From Pseudevernia furfuracea (Eukaryota; Ascomycota; Lecanoromycetes; Lecanorales; Parmeliaceae): 64,000 bases of DNA. The notes beneath the pieces were generated by a model. The model saw only the letters and a program-made list of their open reading frames with translations. It was not told the origin of the DNA and did not search any database. Positions 32,843 through 44,159 of this stretch are shown one piece after another. The translations under genes were made by a program, and so were the position numbers. The stretch spans positions 1,054,001 through 1,118,000 of the forward strand of contig JAIUPT010000050.1 in assembly GCA_022315425.1 (NCBI GenBank), written 5' to 3'. How positions within the stretch are numbered: the first letter of the stretch is position 1; each line of letters starts with the position of its first letter.

Positions 32843-33274
32843 ATGCAACGGAACGCGACCGCCTCCCCTCTTCTCCGTCTGCCCTCCGAGATCCGAGACC
32901 GAATACTCGAGCTCGTCTTCACCCAACCCCAGCCCCCGTGTGTCCGATCCTTCAGCCACTGCCACACAGCGAACGCCGTGCCCGGCCAGCCCGAAGCCGT
33001 CCACTGGGGCGGATATCTATACTTGACGCAGCACTTCCGCCCGTGGGGGGAGATGTCGCTCCACCTGGAAGTCTTACGGGTCTGCCGGCAGATCTACGCG
33101 GACGCCGCGTTGCTCCCGTTCGCGCTCAACGACTTCTCCTGTGACAGCCAGGCGGTGTTGGAAGAATTCGAGGGCAAGCTCAAGCCCGTGCAGAGGCGGG
33201 CCATTCGAGAGCCCATACGCATCGGCCACGGTGGCTGTGCCCGGCCGCAGAGGGATTTTGACTTGTCGGGATGA
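32843..33274 (+). CDS. F-box-like/DUF7730-type protein, possibly truncated
   Basis: 143 codons starting MQRNATASPLLRLPSEIRDR. LLRLPSEIRDRILELVF is the hallmark of the fungal F-box-like/DUF7730 group, and LEVLRVCRQIYADAALLPFA is its second conserved block. Family members usually continue for another 50-150 residues. Here the frame leaves the conserved KPVQRRAIR motif and ends soon after. A different frame stays open from about 33201 to 33455 (FESLSLKDGVGVWIIND), so a frameshift or missed intron near 33200 is likely. Confidence 0.55.
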   Translation: MQRNATASPLLRLPSEIRDRILELVFTQPQPPCVRSFSHCHTANAVPGQPEAVHWGGYLYLTQHFRPWGEMSLHLEVLRVCRQIYADAALLPFALNDFSCDSQAVLEEFEGKLKPVQRRAIREPIRIGHGGCARPQRDFDLSG

Positions 33275-33619
33275 ATGGCAAGGCCTCCGAGGAAGGACGC
33301 CCCGACTCCTCCGGAAGACCGGGTTCGAATCGCTGAGCTTGAAGGACGGCGTCGGCGTGTGGATCATCAACGATTGCATCGGATTATTTTTTTACACTGC
33401 TGATGTACTGCCGCTTCGTGTTTTCGTTCAAAGCAAAGCTTATATATATAGCTGAATTGTGTGATTACTCTGCTTCCTGCCTTCCCATGGTAATATAAGT
33501 GCGGCTTGGCTTGGATTCTGGTTCCCGAGGCCCTTTAGATTCTCCTCCAATTGAGGAATCGCAAAGTGCTGGCCGGTCTCGAACGCAGGAGTTTGATTGA
33601 TCTACGGGTAGGATTCCCT
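33275..33619. other. intergenic
   Basis: Possible frameshifted continuation of the F-box-like gene to about 33455 on the plus strand, then the 3' flank of the DNA glycosylase gene. TATATATAT occurs near 33440. Confidence 0.4.
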
Positions 33620-34963
33620 TTAAATGGCCATTTTGTCCTCCACCACATCTTCCTTGACGACATCCATACGTTCACCATCCACGAGCCCTTCGAGCTTCAC
33701 GCCTCCCTCATCCGGGATCCCCTTCTCGATCCTCCTCTGCTTCACCCACTCACCCAGCCCTCTCCACACCTCTTCCTTCTCATGTGGCCTCATCCCAGCA
33801 GCCAACCCACTAGTCGTAGTCGTCACAAACACCCTCGCCCCCGGCCATCCCTCTCCACCCTCACCCTCCACCACACCCATCCTCTCCGAATCATCCTGCC
33901 ACCCATACCTAAAATCATCCTTTCCGCACTTCTTCTGATGCCTGACCCTCCAAATACTCTCCCAAATACCCTTCCCCACAATCGCCACACTCTCCGGCCT
34001 CCACGTCCCAATCTTCTCTTCCAGAACCGCCACCCCTTCATCCATCTCGCTCTTACTCAGCTCCGCGGCATCCTTCGTAGGTCTGCTCACGATGTTCGTA
34101 TGCCCGAGCGCATACAGACGTGGCAGGTCCTGGTCTTCTTCGGGCCGGCAGAGACGCGGCGTGCAGCCGGAGCTGTGTGCCAATTTCCAGAAGAGGTTGG
34201 AGGGATGCGAGTATGCTACGCACACTTCGGAGTCAGCCGTGGTTATCCGATGCAAGGAAATGGAGCCGTAAGACGCGTTCCGGGAGTAGAAAGGTCTTTC
34301 TGCTCCCGAAACATGTCTTATGACTCCACATCAATACCAAACAGGAAAGCTCAACTTCGAAAATTACGTACCGTGGCCGGTGGTCGCGGTACGGATGCCC
34401 GGGTTGACGCCGATGAACACGCAGATGAGATTGGGGGCGAGAGAGTCGGTGAGGTGGTTGGTCAGGTGGGCGTATTTGGACGGTGGGGCGTAGGATGAGG
34501 ACGGGCGCTTCTTCTTCTTCTTCGATGGAGAGGCCGAAGCAGAGGATGCAGGATCGGTAGCTTTGCGTTTCAGGGAAGTTGCTCGGGGTGATGCTTTTCG
34601 GGTAGGCGAAGAGATGGCTTGCGTGGAGACTTTACAGGTTGATGTAATCGCAGGTGAAGGAGATGTTTGGATCGAACTCAACCATCTCGTGACGCGCCTG
34701 TTTGGCGATGGGGTCTCCGCGAAGGCGTATTGCTCGAGAGCACCCTTGAAACTTGGTCGAGGATTCTGCTCCACCTCAATGGCCTTCTCCCGTGACAGCA
34801 TCATTCGTAACAAGGTATCCGTAATATCTCCTTCTTCATCAGAGGAGACTGAGCTGTCAAGGGCATCGTAGACTGCTTTCGCGCTTTTATGTTGCTCGAG
34901 AAAGCTGATAACTTCGGCGCGCTTTTCATCAGGTAAACTGTTGATGACTTTCTTCAATCGCAT
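33620..34963 (-). CDS. thp1: mismatch-specific thymine/uracil DNA glycosylase (Mug/TDG, Thp1 type)
   Basis: CDS complement(join(33620..34215,34372..34963)), 395 aa. This nuclear base-excision repair enzyme removes U or T opposite G. The catalytic/pyrimidine motif GVNPGIRTATTGH|AYSHPSN, with Asn in the GVNPG loop, is restored only by removing the ILE at 34216..34371. Downstream are FWKLAHSSG, the conserved NIVSRPTKDAAELSK and VAIVGKGIWESIW. The N-terminal ~170 residues are Ser/Lys-rich, with a likely nuclear localisation signal (SPSKKKKKRPSS). The start MRLKKVINSLPDEKRAEVI opens a helical segment. The C-terminal extension after GMRPHEKEEVW is acidic and probably flexible. Reading phase across the intron is 1. 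Confidence 0.92.
34216..34371 (-). repeat. introner-like element (ILE) copy 3, spliced intron
   Basis: A 156-bp intron, donor GTACGT, acceptor GTGTAG. It has a strong inverted repeat: an arm beginning GGAGTCATAAGACATGTTTC pairs 26/32 with an arm ending CGCGTCTTACGGCTCC, and the six differences are all transitions. The donor-proximal 50 bp align with the other two copies. Confidence 0.75.
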
Positions 34964-36622
34964 TGCTCATCGATGTCTGCGAAGTCACTTATGGTTGAGA
35001 GCGATCCAGAGTGCAATACGATGAAGTGGCCAGGGGAAGGCGAGTACATCGATCCCCGTCGTTAGGTCTACGCTAAGTTCAGAATGTGACTTCGTGAGGG
35101 TGGAAGAAGAGGTAGATTTTCTATGGAAGGATCAGCCTATGAGGCCACCCCCACTAGCTGACTAATTCTAATTGGAAAGCACGCCATTGGCTAGCAAGGA
35201 AGCCACGCCCATAAACTCGCTAGCAACCTGGTAGACCACCAAAAAGCTAGGTACCTTAAAGTACCTACCTTAGCGGAGCTTTGTGGTTCTGGACTACGGT
35301 CTACAGGCGGTTACTTGACTTGTTACGGTACTGGAACGGTTTCTTAGTTTCAGAACTACATAACGGTTCTTTAAATATTACGTTTCAAAAAAATTATCGT
35401 ATTTTTAAAATATCGGTTTTAGTACCGTTGCAGAATAATGACGTTAAAATATTAAGAACCGATGCAATTCTGTTATCGTTACATATTTGAAACCGTTTAA
35501 ATACTGTTAAGACATGCCAAGCCTGCCAAGCTAAGTACTCGGAAGTATTGAATAGCGAGAAACATCAACGCTTTTAAGTATTTAACTGCAAAAATGAGCG
35601 ATTTAGACGATTTTCTCGCGGGGGTGACATACCCCAATACATGCGCCCACTATGGTGGGGGGCACGGGGCCTATGTATGGTGGCATGTTGGTGTGGGGTT
35701 GCGGAATCCTGCACCTAGGTTGCCGGAGTCGGTCTTTCGACGCTAATTGAAAGATACAGCTGACTAATCATGTTACGGTTATTATTTAAGAACGTTTCAT
35801 TGACCGGGGACGTCTATAAATTGTTACGATTATTATTTGTCACTGTCAAATGGCAAGTATATTAGGGTGTAACGTCCCGCCAGTATTACAGTAGCACTAC
35901 CGTAGATTTACGGTACCAAATCCTGGCCTTGTGTCGCTAAGGTAAGGTAGGAATTGTACTAATTTAAACACTAATCCCATTCGAGGTTTGTGAACGTTCT
36001 TCCCTTCAAGTGCCCAGATGGCACTATCACGAGTGACATGGGGTGGTACACATAGGCTGCTTTGAATGCTGACGACGTAGAAAAAATGTGCATCGGCTAC
36101 GGAGATACGGGAAGCGGCGGACATGCTGACACTGGTGAGTTATGGGACTATGCGTTTGCGAATCTAATAGCTTTCGATATGGCCTACCCACACCGAAGCA
36201 GGTTCCTACGAGAAACTCAAACCAGAGCGCAAGAGCTTGCCACTGTCTGAATTGTTTGGGGATTGATTTATGAGTTCTTGAGAATTTATTTAAATCATTT
36301 GGGGATCAGTTCATAAGTTTTGATAGATATGAAGCTTAAAATCTTAAAATTTGACAAATTATATGGGAATTGACCGTAAGTCTTTGTGAATTAAAGTTGG
36401 GAAAGAAAGAAATACATAATGACAAGTCGTTTTGGCCGTTGGTTCGTGTATTTCTGGAATGCGCCCATAAGTCTTTAGCGATTCGGAGCTTGAGACGCTA
36501 TCAATTCGGCGTGTAAGTTCGGGATTGGCCCTATTTCCGCTTGTATCCCCGTCAATTTCTGAGGATTTTGGCCGAGTGAACTGCGACTGCTCCTGGTAAC
36601 GATCCGAAAATACTTGCTACTT
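34964..36622. other. gene-free, partly AT-rich island
   Basis: About 1.65 kb without a supportable gene. From about 35330 to 35520 and again 36250-36420 the DNA is strongly AT-rich, with TTAAATATT and TTTTTAAAATAT strings. TGTTACGGTTATTATTTAAG at about 35772 and TGTTACGATTATTATTTGTC at about 35822 are near-copies. The composition fits a decayed, possibly RIP-mutated repeat. No transposase or reverse transcriptase remnant could be read. Confidence 0.5.
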
Positions 36623-38433
36623 TCACTTGGCCTGCGCAGTGCTCTTTTGCGTCGCCGCGACGGGCTCGAGGTATAAGATCTTTCTCATTACCTTTTGAAG
36701 CGTGCTACTCAGATCTGGTACGCCCATTGCATACTGTCCAGGCATGGCTGAATGATGCTCTCGCCAGGCCACAAAGCCGTCAGGGCGTACAAGGACAGCT
36801 CCAGATGCAGTTATGCCGTACTTTGTGCAAAAGAGATCGCTGGAAATGCTGTACACTCTTATTTCGGGCAACGAAGTCTCCGATCTGAGGCCGGTAACAG
36901 CCGAGGTCCACTCTTGACCCTCGGGACCCGTGAGGAGAACGAACGTATGACCGAACAGGTCTGCGAGGGGGATGTTGTCCGCATGGCCTGGGACATCGAC
37001 TACGACGTGGCGCGCAATGGAGCCAGGGGACGAAGCGGCACTCACAGGGTCCTCGGTTATGGCTACTTGTAGCACAGTGTCGAGTGCGCCAGAGTGATAG
37101 CGATACCCTAGCTCCATATGCGGCTCCGGCACCTCCTCCTCGATTTCAACACCAGTTCCCTTGAGTTCCGGTGCCGTGCGGCTAACGTAGCGCTCGAAGA
37201 CTTGATCAGTCGTCTTCTTTCCTATCGGGTGGCGCTCCTCATGGTAGGATTGCTCAACAAGGCCTGCGCCGGCCTGTTCTTTCAAGACAAGCGCAAGCTT
37301 CCACGCAAGGTTGTGCGACGCCTGGATACCGGTGTTTCCGCCAAAGCCTCCATTAGGCGTCACGGTCGCGGCCGCGTCGCCAACGAGTAGAACACGTCCT
37401 TGCGAGTATCTCTTGGCGTTATCACAGACAGCACGCCATGGACTGATGAGCGTGATTTTGAAGTCAATGTCCGCGCCGACAGCAGCGCGAAGCATATCTT
37501 GGGCACGCTCGTCGGTGAGGTCATCGGCAGGGTGTCTACTCCGTTCGGTCCCACGCTCACCAGCAGTGTTGATGACGAGAAACCCCTCCCGTCCACTTTT
37601 GTCGATGCGGAAGAAGCCTCGCACGGTGTCATTATTGACATAGATCACACCGTTGTACTTGCCTTCTATGTATTTTCCGACGTCCATATCAAAGTAAATG
37701 GTGATCGAGTGTGACAGGAGGCCGTGACCATCGATGCCAATACCAAGTTTTTCTCTTACCGTCGAACGATTGCCGTCAGCTGCAATCATGTATTGTGATC
37801 TGATGAGGGTCTTCTCGCCAGTCTCTGTGTTTCTCACGAGGGCAGTCACACCGTCTGCGTCTTGCTGAAAATCAATCATTTCGGAAGAAAAGCGAAGATC
37901 CCCATCCTCTTCTACGACCTTTTTGCGCAGAATGGGCTCGAACATCTGTTGCGTGAGAAATAGACGCATCGTGGGCGAGATTGACTCGATGCCCTGGAGA
38001 GGTCAATAGGCATGGCGAGGTTTTTGTGAATACACACCTCGTTCAGGTTCGTCATATAGGATGCTAGAAAGCGGCCAGCAAGTGACTCCACAGCGACAAC
38101 GCCAGCGTGCTCGTCGTAGTGCTTTGCAGCTTCCTGACGCATGGCGTCGTAGAGGCCAAGTTCACGGTATATTTGCATAGTACGTGCTGTATGATGCAGG
38201 TGTCAGAGGATCTTTTCCTCAGGATGAGACTAATGTTGGAACGTACGATGGAATAAAGCTGCGCGTGGATGTATGGCGGTCGAAGTGTGTTTTTCTACTG
38301 TTACACATCCTGGTACACCATGGCTTGCGAGCAGAGCGCTCAAGGTCATGCCCACCATTGAACCGCCTACGATGAGTACTGGAGCGTGCTCAACTCTAAT
38401 ACCCAAGGTATTGGGTATATTGGGTGCTGCCAT
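36623..38433 (-). CDS. FAD-dependent aromatic monooxygenase (TetX/phenol hydroxylase-like)
   Basis: CDS complement(join(36623..37993,38038..38186,38247..38433)), 568 aa. This is a flavoprotein hydroxylase using NAD(P)H and O2. The dinucleotide-binding motif is APVLIVGGSMVGMTLSALLA near residue 20. The DG motif is MIAADGNRSTVREKLGI. The GD motif is GRVLLVGDAAATVTPNGGFG followed by NTGIQASHNLAWKLAL. The C-terminal thioredoxin-like region (FVLLTGPEGQEW, LVRPDGFVAWRE) is as in phenol 2-monooxygenase relatives. Introns of 60 and 44 bp are in phase and rebuild FHPRTMQIYRELG and NLNEGIESISPTMRLFL. The substrate cannot be told. It stands alone apart from the SDR relic and Zn2Cys6 gene 5-7 kb away. 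Confidence 0.9.
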
Positions 38434-39301
38434 GATGACTGAAGCTGGCTCGAAGTACGAGTCTGCCTGAGTCGGAGGGCTGCCATAATTTAAGATGGCG
38501 TGGGATTACGTCAACGCCGGATAAGAAGCAATGGATCGGATCCTGCTGCATCTGTTCGTCAGTTTGGAGGGGGCGCCTCCAAATTGAAGAAATGTAATGC
38601 AGATAGAGCAGTAATCATGCATAGAGTCCACTCTGGATTAGAGCTTCTGAAAATCAATTACACGTTGGTTGTACAATACCTTAGCGGAAGTATCCATTTC
38701 CTAAAGTACCTATACCTTAAGAGGCCCTACCTAAAGTTAGTGTGGTTTTTTTGAAAAATTTCTACCGTATCAGATCCCGTGAAATAAGGTATTACGAATC
38801 CTCGCTAGGCATTGATACGAGCTCTGATTGGTTCATTGCATGATCTGACTGTATTAAATCGTAGCTTATGCGCCACTAGGAATTAAGATCCTTAGCAGAT
38901 ATCGAAACCTTGCAAGCCCCGGTAAGCCATTTTCTAGCCCGGTGTCAGTGCAGTCGCTGGTCCTTGGGGTGCAAACGAACTCCGATGGCCGGGATTGTAT
39001 GCAATAATGAAGCTAATTCCAGCAATGTGGATACATGAAACGCAAATGAAGCCATTTCTGGCTAGTACTCAAATCACAGCTAAAAAGGAGAGCGAACTCT
39101 CAGGCTTCTGATGAGTCCGGTTCTGACGAGAGAAGCTCCAGTCATGCCTAGAAGCCCAGCATCTGCAATACAGAACTCACACAGACCCACCCCACTCTAC
39201 CCTTAAAACGACAAGTCTCAAGCATACATTTCCCCATGCTCTCGTAGCCCATAGCGCTCATTGACGATGTTTGATCTAGCACCACACGAACATCTTCATC
39301 C
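38434..39301. other. intergenic
   Basis: Upstream region of the monooxygenase gene and 3' flank of the secreted-protein gene. No gene is supported. A minus-strand frame at 39148-39507 overlaps the neighbouring gene; its Val/Cys/Leu-rich end could be an alternative membrane or GPI tail, but no splice could be shown. Confidence 0.4.
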
Positions 39302-40699
39302 TTAATGGTATGACGAGAGGACAGCAGTTGTGGCAGAAGTTTTGGCAGATTTTTTGGCGGAAGGGTTGTCAGAGGTCTTGCCAGCACCTTTGTCAGACGT
39401 CTCAATAGAGCTTTCGGCAGAGACGGTGGTACGAATGGTGACCAAATGCAACCCTGTATCAGTCCCACCTGTAGACCCATGAACAGTAGTACTGTTGCCC
39501 AGTCCAAACGGCGCCGATGATATCTGAATCGTCGTCGCTGTTGTCAGCGGAATTACAGGAGCTGGTTCCGTGAGGGTGATTGTCGTGATACTTGTGGAGG
39601 TGACAGTAACGGGAGGCGGAAAAAGAGTAGGTCCACCGGGGGGTCCAGTGGGAGGCCCACGAGATGGTCCCGGGGGAGGGCCGCCGGCGAACTCAGTTCT
39701 GGATGGAGGGACTGCGCCAGATTCGATGGGGTGGCCAACGAGATTCTGGTAGGTGACAATGCCAGCGCTGGATGTAGTGGGAGACGCCACGGCACCGGCC
39801 TCAAGGGCGCTAAGAGAGGAAGCAGGGGAGGCTGGGGGTCCACCGGGAGGTCCATGGGGAGGAGGTCCGTGAGGTGGGAGCCCATGAGGGCCAGGTCCAT
39901 GTGGAAGGTCGGTCTTCCGGCTTGATGCTGCTGAGCTGGATGGGGTTGAGAAGGAGAAGTGGCTTGTCATTTTGAGACTCGCTGAGGAAGTGCAGGTAGA
40001 CGTTGTGTTCGCATATATGGGAGGCAGTGGCTTTATTGTCGGCTGAGGCGGCCTGCACCACCGGATGTGCAGCCATAGGCTGTTCCAAGGTAGCAAGAGC
40101 CGAGTGGATTTGTGCTGGAAGAATGTTAGTACGGTGACGAGTAGCGAGCGCTTGGAGGGTATGGGACGGAGCAGGGGCTTTGGCAGAAATGCGTCAAATC
40201 TCATAGATGATGAGACTTCAAATCTTAAATATGAAGAGAAAGAGTTACCCAGTAGGATGAGAGCCATATCTAGAAAAATTGTCAGCCTCGTATCCTGGTG
40301 TGTAAGGACTGATCTGCTTACGGGTTGGTCCCCAAGAATGGCGGCACGCTTGTTCCAGCCTCACCCAAAGAACCAATGACGGTGTAGCTTCCAGTCTTGA
40401 TAGATATGTGCTTCGTGGTTTTGTGGGTATGAATCGGTTTAGGCTGCTTGGAGTTCGTTGTGTGCGTCTTGGGCGTGGTCACTTTGGTGGCTGTTGTGGA
40501 TGAAGTTTTAGATGAAGAGAACGTAGGGGTCACAACGGGTGCCTGATGGCCGTCAAGCTGCCACTTGCCTTGGTCATGTGGAAATCTGCCATCGCACGTC
40601 GGCATACTGTCCAACCATGTGTGAGAATTAGTTTGGTACTCACGAGGAGACAGTGATCAACACTGTAGCTGCGGCGGCTAAGACATACTGCAAATGCAT
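39302..40699 (-). CDS. secreted Ser/Thr-, His/Pro/Gly-rich protein
   Basis: Best model complement(join(39302..39981,40062..40114,40249..40269,40322..40606,40644..40699)), 364 aa, in frame throughout. It starts with a signal peptide (MHLQYVLAAAATVLITVSS), then a Lys/Thr/Ser-rich stretch, GTNPYGSHPTGTNPLGS with CYLGTAYGCTS, a low-complexity run of PHGPGPHGLPPHGPPPHG, and a Thr/Ser-rich second half (ITTITLTEPAPVIPLTTATT). This resembles cell-wall or extracellular proteins. Exon 3 is only 21 nt. The fourth intron donor (gtggtg) is weak; without splicing there the protein would end after TSGGAGRLSRQ (147 aa). No enzyme domain was recognised. Confidence 0.5.
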
Positions 40700-42119
40700 C
40701 CTAGATGACTTTATGAGAAGGGAAGACAATTAAAGAGAAAGGCAGATAAACAGCAGGTCAATACTCTGGGCTGAGCGAGGGAATGTAAGTAGTGAATGAG
40801 TGTATGTACCGCAAAATAGCGATGAGAGAGAGACAGTGGATTGAGGAAGACAATTGAAGAAGATTAACAGAGTTCTTAAAGGATTGCTGGGAGGTATATA
40901 TATGGTCAAGCCACCCTATACCCACAGCGAACGGCGTACCGTACGTCAGTCGCCTTCGGTGGAACCACATATCACTGTCATACATCCAACGATTTAGTAG
41001 ACAGTGTCTGAAGTCTGGGACGACGTCCCTCCAATATCGTTCGAACCTGCCCTTCTCCCATTTTGAAAGCCAACGCTACCTAACATCCATCCAATCTAAT
41101 GAGGCACACCGGTAGTGGAGGGACTGCTGCATGATATTTCTATCCTTCGCCGCATATTCACAGCCTGTAAATCATGGGTCTTTGTTGGAGGTGGGAGGGG
41201 TACTGTGGTCGAAGGAATGTCGTCGTCTCAGACGTGGATGTGCCACACTTCAGACAGCACTAGTGCAGCAAGTTTGGGCGCAGCAACCTTGTTCGGCGGA
41301 CAACGGCGTTTCAAGTCAGCAAAACGAGGTGGATGTTCTTCAAAACTACGTGAAGTCTTGATTTGAATGTTCCGAGCAGATAATATTGCCCTGCCTAGAT
41401 GAGTTTTGACAGTTTCGGTGGCTTGACCTTGGGTACTTCAGTCGCTCCAGCACAGCAAGACTCGAAGACGACCCCGAGATCTATCATTCTAATCATTCCG
41501 AATTTTGCAGTCGACAATACCACCGGATTTGCGATCGCAGCTTGCTATTCACGCTGCAAGTTACTTGACGCCTGTGGGGTTTTGTCTTGTGTCAGGGATT
41601 TCGCAACCATGTACTAATCGATCGATTGGTTGCACAGAGGACGATTCCTTCGTCCTCTCATACTCGGAGTGCGTCAAGCATCTAGACATTCGACATTCGA
41701 AACCAATACTGGTCTCGGAGATTAGCCAAGTACCAAGAGATTTCGACTTGGTCCGTCGTTCTTAGTGATTGATCGAGGGACAGCAGAATATTGAAATGAC
41801 ATTGAGAGCAGTGCACAGATCTCAGAGTTTTGAGAAGATTTTGAAGCTGGTTTCGTAGACATATTGCGCCAAATGCCATTCGCATTGCAAGGCGTTCCTA
41901 TGGCCCCAGCGGACTCATCATGTCGTATGCACAATGGACGGGGGAGAAGCTGCTGCAAATCCACTCGTAAAGGAGGACTCACCAGGCAGAGAAGTGCTGA
42001 GGCAGAATCAGTTTCGACCTCATCAAATCGTGTGGTTGGCTGTTTTTCGTTTCTGGACTAGATCACTCTCATGGACTGACACGATGGCGAATCTCGGAGT
42101 GGGATGTGTTGCACTTGGC
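40700..42119. other. 1.4-kb intergenic
   Basis: Upstream region of the secreted-protein gene and 3' flank of rrp7. Frames of 70-86 codons at 41115-41765 on the plus strand show no motif or splice structure. Nothing supportable. Confidence 0.4.
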
Positions 42120-43172
42120 TTATTCGGGCTACACAGCGTCATCAGTGTACGAGCAGGAAAACAGGATGAAATACCATGATGACCTACCCTGAACCTTCCT
42201 CTTTTCTCTCTCATCTTCCTGACCTTCTCTTTATCCTCCTCAAACTTCCGCACTAGTTCGCCCGCTCTTTGCTTCCTCTTCTCCCTAGACTGGAACCTAT
42301 AGAAATCCTCGAGTCCCCTCTGTTTCTCCTTCTGCTTCTCCGCTTGCTCTTGAGCCACTTCTTGTCGTGCCGGATTTATCCGCCCCCCCCTTGTAACAGT
42401 AATGAAACCATCGGCATCAGCCTCTTGTCTTTGCCTAGCCAGTGATCGCGCTTGGGAGGCTTCTTTGCTGGCGAAAGCTGTCATGTAATTGTTGACGGAT
42501 TCGAGGAGTTGGATTTGGTTGGGGTAGGTGAGGCTGTGGTGGTTAAGATATCCTATGATTATATTAGCATAAGTTTGTTAGCATCTTAGACCGTGAGGAC
42601 CAACTCGCAGATCCCAAGACTGGAACTTTGCCTTCCAACCCTTCCCCCCAAACAGGTTCTCTCCGCTCTTTTCGTACCAATCTGACCGCTTTCAAGGCCG
42701 CGTTCATACTTGCTCGATCGACGAATAAAACGACGGCTGTGAGACCGTTGGTCTGCAGGTCGCGATCCCAAACAGATGGCATTGCTGCACTCTCCATATC
42801 TCCTATGATGCCTCCACTACTTCCACGTTTTCTCTTCTTGCTTTTCTTATTTTGAGAGGCCTTTGGGTCGGATGCTACGTCCATGCCGCTGCCTTTTCTC
42901 CTCTGCCCTTCGAACAGTACATCTTCGATCCTCCCGGCAGGCAGTCCTATTTGGACTGAGAGTAGATGCTTGATGTGGATTTCTGTTGAGTCGAATGGTA
43001 CATTGACCAGGAACAATGATCGCGAGGCGGTGGGCGTGGGGTTCTTTGGCTGATGCTGTACCAGGTAGAGGTAGTGGGTTACGGCTTCAGGGAAGGATGG
43101 CAGTGGTGGGAGAGACAGGGAAAGCACGTTGTAGCCTGCTATGTGCAGTGGTATCTCAGTCGAGGAAGGCAT
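42120..43172 (-). CDS. rrp7: ribosomal RNA-processing protein Rrp7
   Basis: CDS complement(join(42120..42128,42188..42552,42605..43172)), 313 aa. This is a nucleolar small-subunit processome factor. The N-terminal RRM-like domain carries RSLFLVNVPFDSTEIHIKHL, SVWDRDLQTNGLTAVVLFVD and ASMNAALKAVRLV, with the insertion KKSKKRKRGSSGG. The C-terminal Rrp7 helix region is unmistakable: RYLNHHSLTYPNQIQLLESV, then DADGFITVTRGG and FYRFQSREKRKQRAGELVRK. Intron 1 (52 bp, unusual donor gttggt) joins A|GA to give Arg. Intron 2 (59 bp) leads to a last exon of nine bases, adding Pro-Glu-stop as in relatives ending FRPE. Start MPSSTEIPLHIAGY was chosen over an upstream in-frame Met because the conserved part begins there. 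Confidence 0.93.
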
Positions 43173-44159
43173 GTTATCTGGGTTTACGAAACTCAGTAAA
43201 AGTTCAAAATCAAGCGAGCAGCCAAGCGAGATCGCGAGCGCTGGGTAGGATGAGTGCAAAATTAGCGTCCCGCTAGTGGGCGAGGCGAGTATTTATTCTG
43301 TTTCATACCCACACCCTCAACTTTCTCACCAGCTCTCTTTGCCTTTTGGCTTAGATCAAGTGTAGTATCTGTTCTTTTCAGTTTAATCTCTGAAATTGGT
43401 CTACGGACCTTTTATTGATTAAATCAATTTTTACAATCGTCGGGTTGCCTCTGGGCTTGCTCATGCTTCCTGGCACTGTGTCACCGGCCTTACACTGCCG
43501 CTGGTTGACGCGAACATACTTTTCATCATCGCGCTCAGCTTGTCCGAGACTTTGGAGAAGAGTGATCTATTGAAGTAAAACCAGCGGAGTGCTCGGACTA
43601 GGCATTGATTGCTTCCTTTCGCTCGCATGAGTATGGATTCCAGGTGCCAGCACGACATCTCTGCTAGCTCTTGTTGCCCAGGATCTGGCCTTCCCTGTAT
43701 GTATAAGTAACTCTGTAGACACAAGAGTCTCTTCGTCCGAAAGGCTCGAGTAATTCTCTGAACCAGTGATCAATGAGATTCTCGAGCAGCTCTTGGGTGT
43801 GCCGGGTGGAAGCGCCATGACTGGTGGCGTGGCAAAGCACGGCCAGAGAAGCTTCCCCTTCCACTGGGGCCAGCACTACCAGCATAAATGAGAGACCAAC
43901 AGTCCCAGAAAATTCTCCTATCGTGAAATCACCGCATCCAGACAAATGTTTACAAACCCTAGAGCTGATATGGTGTCGTTGTGGACTGTTTCCCAAGATG
44001 CTAGCCATGCAATATTAATCTATGGACTCTAGCTGATCATATTCTACTCAAGACATGAAATTGGGCCTGCTCTCTTGCATTCCTGATTTGTACCTTCGGT
44101 GACTGGCTATATTATCTCAACAAGATAGACACAACATACGTTGACGCTTTCCTAGAACT
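43173..44159. other. divergent upstream region of rrp7 and the cysteine hydrolase-amidase gene
   Basis: About 1 kb. The first ~200 bp hold the rrp7 upstream region. Minus-strand frames at 43461-43724 and 43664-44008 overlap and could be two exons of a small unknown protein (LLENLIDHWFRELLEPFGRR reads like protein), but no consistent gene model was found. Confidence 0.35.

Noticed and set aside
33327..33340. GGTTCGAATCG resembling a tRNA T-loop
   Set aside because: No matching acceptor stem, anticodon arm or D-arm at the right distances; it lies in an open frame.
33551..34498. Plus-strand 315-codon frame over the DNA glycosylase gene
   Set aside because: The minus strand carries the unmistakable Mug/TDG motifs; the plus frame is His/Pro/Leu-rich shadow and crosses the ILE.
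29203..38433. Calling 29-38 kb a secondary-metabolite gene cluster
   Set aside because: There is no backbone synthase (PKS, NRPS, terpene cyclase) and only one intact tailoring enzyme besides the regulator.
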